A stretch of DNA of 64,000 nucleotides from Phycisphaerales bacterium. Lineage in GTDB: Bacteria; Planctomycetota; Phycisphaerae; Phycisphaerales; SM1A02. Position numbers and translations under genes: made by a program. The notes beneath the pieces are model-generated. The model was given only the letters and a program-made list of their open reading frames with translations. It did no database searches and was not told the origin of the DNA. Where the stretch lies: assembly GCA_009691725.1 (NCBI GenBank), contig SIAP01000005.1:43100-107099 (forward strand), written 5' to 3'. This document shows positions 62,516-64,000 of the stretch, piece after piece (positions within the stretch are counted from its first letter, which is position 1; every line of letters starts with the position of its first letter).

Positions 62516-64000
62516 CTAGCCATCCATCACCCGCTCACGCAGACCGCTTGCGCGGTGAATGCGTTGTTGCACCGCCGCCTTCAACGACGCTTCCGTCGCA
62601 ATGATCAGAACTTCTCCCTGCGTGCGCGTGATCGCCGTGTAGAGCAACTCGCGCGTGACCACTGGGGATGGCTGCGCGGGCAGCACGACGATGACGCGCT
62701 CGTACTCCGACCCCTGGGCCTTGTGGATCGTCAGCGCATACGCAGCTTCGTGGCGTGGTAACTGCGCAACGAGGAACGGGTCGTTGGAGCCCTCGATCTG
62801 CGCGACGAGCTCGCCCGCAGCGTTGCACTTCACAATGCCCGTGTCACCATTTCGCAGTCCCGTCACCTCGTCATTGACAGTCACAATGATGGGACGCCCC
62901 ACAAAGTCATCGCCATACTGCGCATCGGGATTCGCGGCGCAACCGACACACTTGGCGAGCATTCGGTTGATGGCAAGCGATCCATCTGGACCCTTGCGAT
63001 GACCACACAAGATGCGACTCGTTGGCGCAGCAACAAAGGCGGCGTGACACGCAGCGACCGCACCGCGCGAATCGTGCACGATGTGCCAGCGCACACACTG
63101 CGGCGCTGTCGACATGAGCACTCCCTGCACGCGATCCCATTCGCCGTCATTCACTGCAGATGCAAGATGTGCAACGACTCCCGTCGCGGGGAAGCGGTAA
63201 TTGTCGACAAGCCGCACGGTGGACGGAGCGAGCGGATGGCCGACATCTGCTTCACCGGGCAAAATGTCTGCGAGTACTGATCCCGCCTCGACGCTCGCGA
63301 GTTGATGCGCATCGCCCAACAGGATGAGCGTCGCATCTGCGTGCAGTTTCTCGAGGAGCGATCGCATCAGCGCGAGATCAATCATCGAACATTCGTCGAC
63401 GATCACGAGTCGCTTGTGGGCAAGCGCGTGTTCGCCGCGCGCGCCCAGCGCAGAGTGAATGGTCGAGGCTGAACACTTCGCAAGCACTTCGCGTGTGCGC
63501 GCGCCAAGCGCAGAACCAGTCACCGCCGCGTGCACGCTGTTCTCAAGTCGCTTCGCAGCCTTGCCTGTTGGCGCAAGGAGTGCGAGCTCCACCGCCTCCA
63601 CCTTCAGAATCGCATCCGCCATGCGAGATGCGATCGTGGTCTTTCCTGTGCCTGGACCACCCGTCACGATGACGAGTTGATTGCGCCTCGCAGCGGCAAT
63701 CGCTTGCTCGGCGGGTCGCACCGCCGCCGATGCTTGCGCATCGACGGACGCGTCGTGCCACGCGCTCGGCGTCGTCGCGCGCGTGCGCAATGTGTTGGCG
63801 ACTTGAATCTCGTCATGACGACAGGACGCGAGAAAGAGTTTGCGCCCCTCGAGTATGAGCAACTTGTTTGTGTCGCAGCGCGATCCAATCGCCCCCTGCT
63901 GAACCCCCGGGTGACTTTCGAGATCGCTCAACCACGCGGTTGGCACCGGTGCGCTCACGATGTCGCGCTCATCGCCAGCCTTCTTTCCACTTCGCGTCGC
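62516..64000 (-). CDS. recD: Exonuclease V alpha-subunit-like helicase RecD (5' end beyond window)
   Basis: At least 494 residues of a superfamily 1B DNA helicase. The Walker A is TGGPGTGKTTIASRMADA, the Walker B VIVDECSMIDLALM, with SASTIHSALG, GDAHQLASVEAGSVLAD and VDNYRF motifs between. The C-terminal UvrD-like part holds LRNGDTGIV and AYALTIHKAQGSEYERVIVVLP followed by RELLYTAITRTQ. The order matches RecD/RecD2. The frame is open from the window edge (64000), and a GTG at 63958 is internal sequence, so the gene continues to the right. It is convergent with dsbB with a gap of 6 bp. RecB and RecC are not visible, so a RecBCD role is inferred from family only. Confidence 0.9.
   Translation of the reverse strand, partial: ATRSGKKAGDERDIVSAPVPTAWLSDLESHPGVQQGAIGSRCDTNKLLILEGRKLFLASCRHDEIQVANTLRTRATTPSAWHDASVDAQASAAVRPAEQAIAAARRNQLVIVTGGPGTGKTTIASRMADAILKVEAVELALLAPTGKAAKRLENSVHAAVTGSALGARTREVLAKCSASTIHSALGARGEHALAHKRLVIVDECSMIDLALMRSLLEKLHADATLILLGDAHQLASVEAGSVLADILPGEADVGHPLAPSTVRLVDNYRFPATGVVAHLASAVNDGEWDRVQGVLMSTAPQCVRWHIVHDSRGAVAACHAAFVAAPTSRILCGHRKGPDGSLAINRMLAKCVGCAANPDAQYGDDFVGRPIIVTVNDEVTGLRNGDTGIVKCNAAGELVAQIEGSNDPFLVAQLPRHEAAYALTIHKAQGSEYERVIVVLPAQPSPVVTRELLYTAITRTQGEVLIIATEASLKAAVQQRIHRASGLRERVMDG

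Overview
The window looks like chromosomal DNA of a high-GC planctomycete, most likely a member of the Phycisphaerae. The evidence is: secreted proteins ending in dockerin-like GDVNGDG..N..D repeats, several giant-prepilin-type pseudopilin genes (FT[IV].ELL.VVAII), a planctomycete-style sulfatase and formylglycine-generating-enzyme complement, a GH29 fucosidase, many secreted proteins of unknown role, and frequent GTG starts with 4-bp ATGA/GTGA overlaps. I see no prophage, integron, transposase or CRISPR array. This placement is inferred from protein style, not from a phylogeny.

Layout, left to right. 1-5.9 kb: partial ribB, then M42 peptidase-argS-upp, facing a cob(I)alamin adenosyltransferase/asparaginase pair. 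6-14.7 kb: a pseudopilin gene, groES-groEL, a degenerate receiver protein, asnS, two tandem paralogous pseudopilins, a lipoprotein and a small membrane protein. 14.7-22.3 kb: metals. This block holds a P1B-4-type metal ATPase with an M28 peptidase, then a four-gene Mn/Zn ABC importer whose last permease carries a DtxR-like C-terminal domain, and a divergent MntR-type repressor. A 20-bp palindrome covers the importer's first start codon. 22.4-28.3 kb: nagZ, an MFS transporter, a short PhaR-like regulator, a GT39-like membrane glycosyltransferase with a disrupted 5' end, an AhpD-like protein, an initiator tRNA with clear promoter and terminator, and a dockerin protein.

28.3-40.6 kb: a deoxyhypusine-synthase-like gene; a DUF559-type gene bracketed by 54-bp hairpin-forming direct repeats; DoxX; an unknown secreted PNPQ-repeat protein; cvfB and a DUF1801 gene; a beta-propeller/phosphoesterase with a poly-Asp tail; GH29 fucosidase; the decayed remains of an FGE gene; adenine deaminase. 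40.8-49.3 kb: a dockerin-tagged nuclease-like protein, a DEAD-box helicase, a STAS protein, an FAD oxidoreductase, and a sulfatase fused to its own FGE domain. 49.3-64 kb: thrA-thrB-thrC, an alkaline-phosphatase-fold TPR protein, a truncated H-NOX gene running into a decayed HD-GYP domain, a secreted ClpP-like protease, an OGT-like TPR glycosyltransferase with a DUF418 protein, a dsbB gene with an early in-frame amber codon, and a partial recD.

The most notable non-gene signals are: a dispersed family of three 44-nt inverted-repeat elements; the repeat-bracketed DUF559 unit; an unusual density of short tandem repeats with 12-24 bp units; two long perfect palindromes in divergent promoter regions; and several genes caught in decay. 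No single locus is a complete new defence or biosynthetic system. The strongest candidates for something undescribed are the DUF559/hairpin unit and the 44-nt element family.
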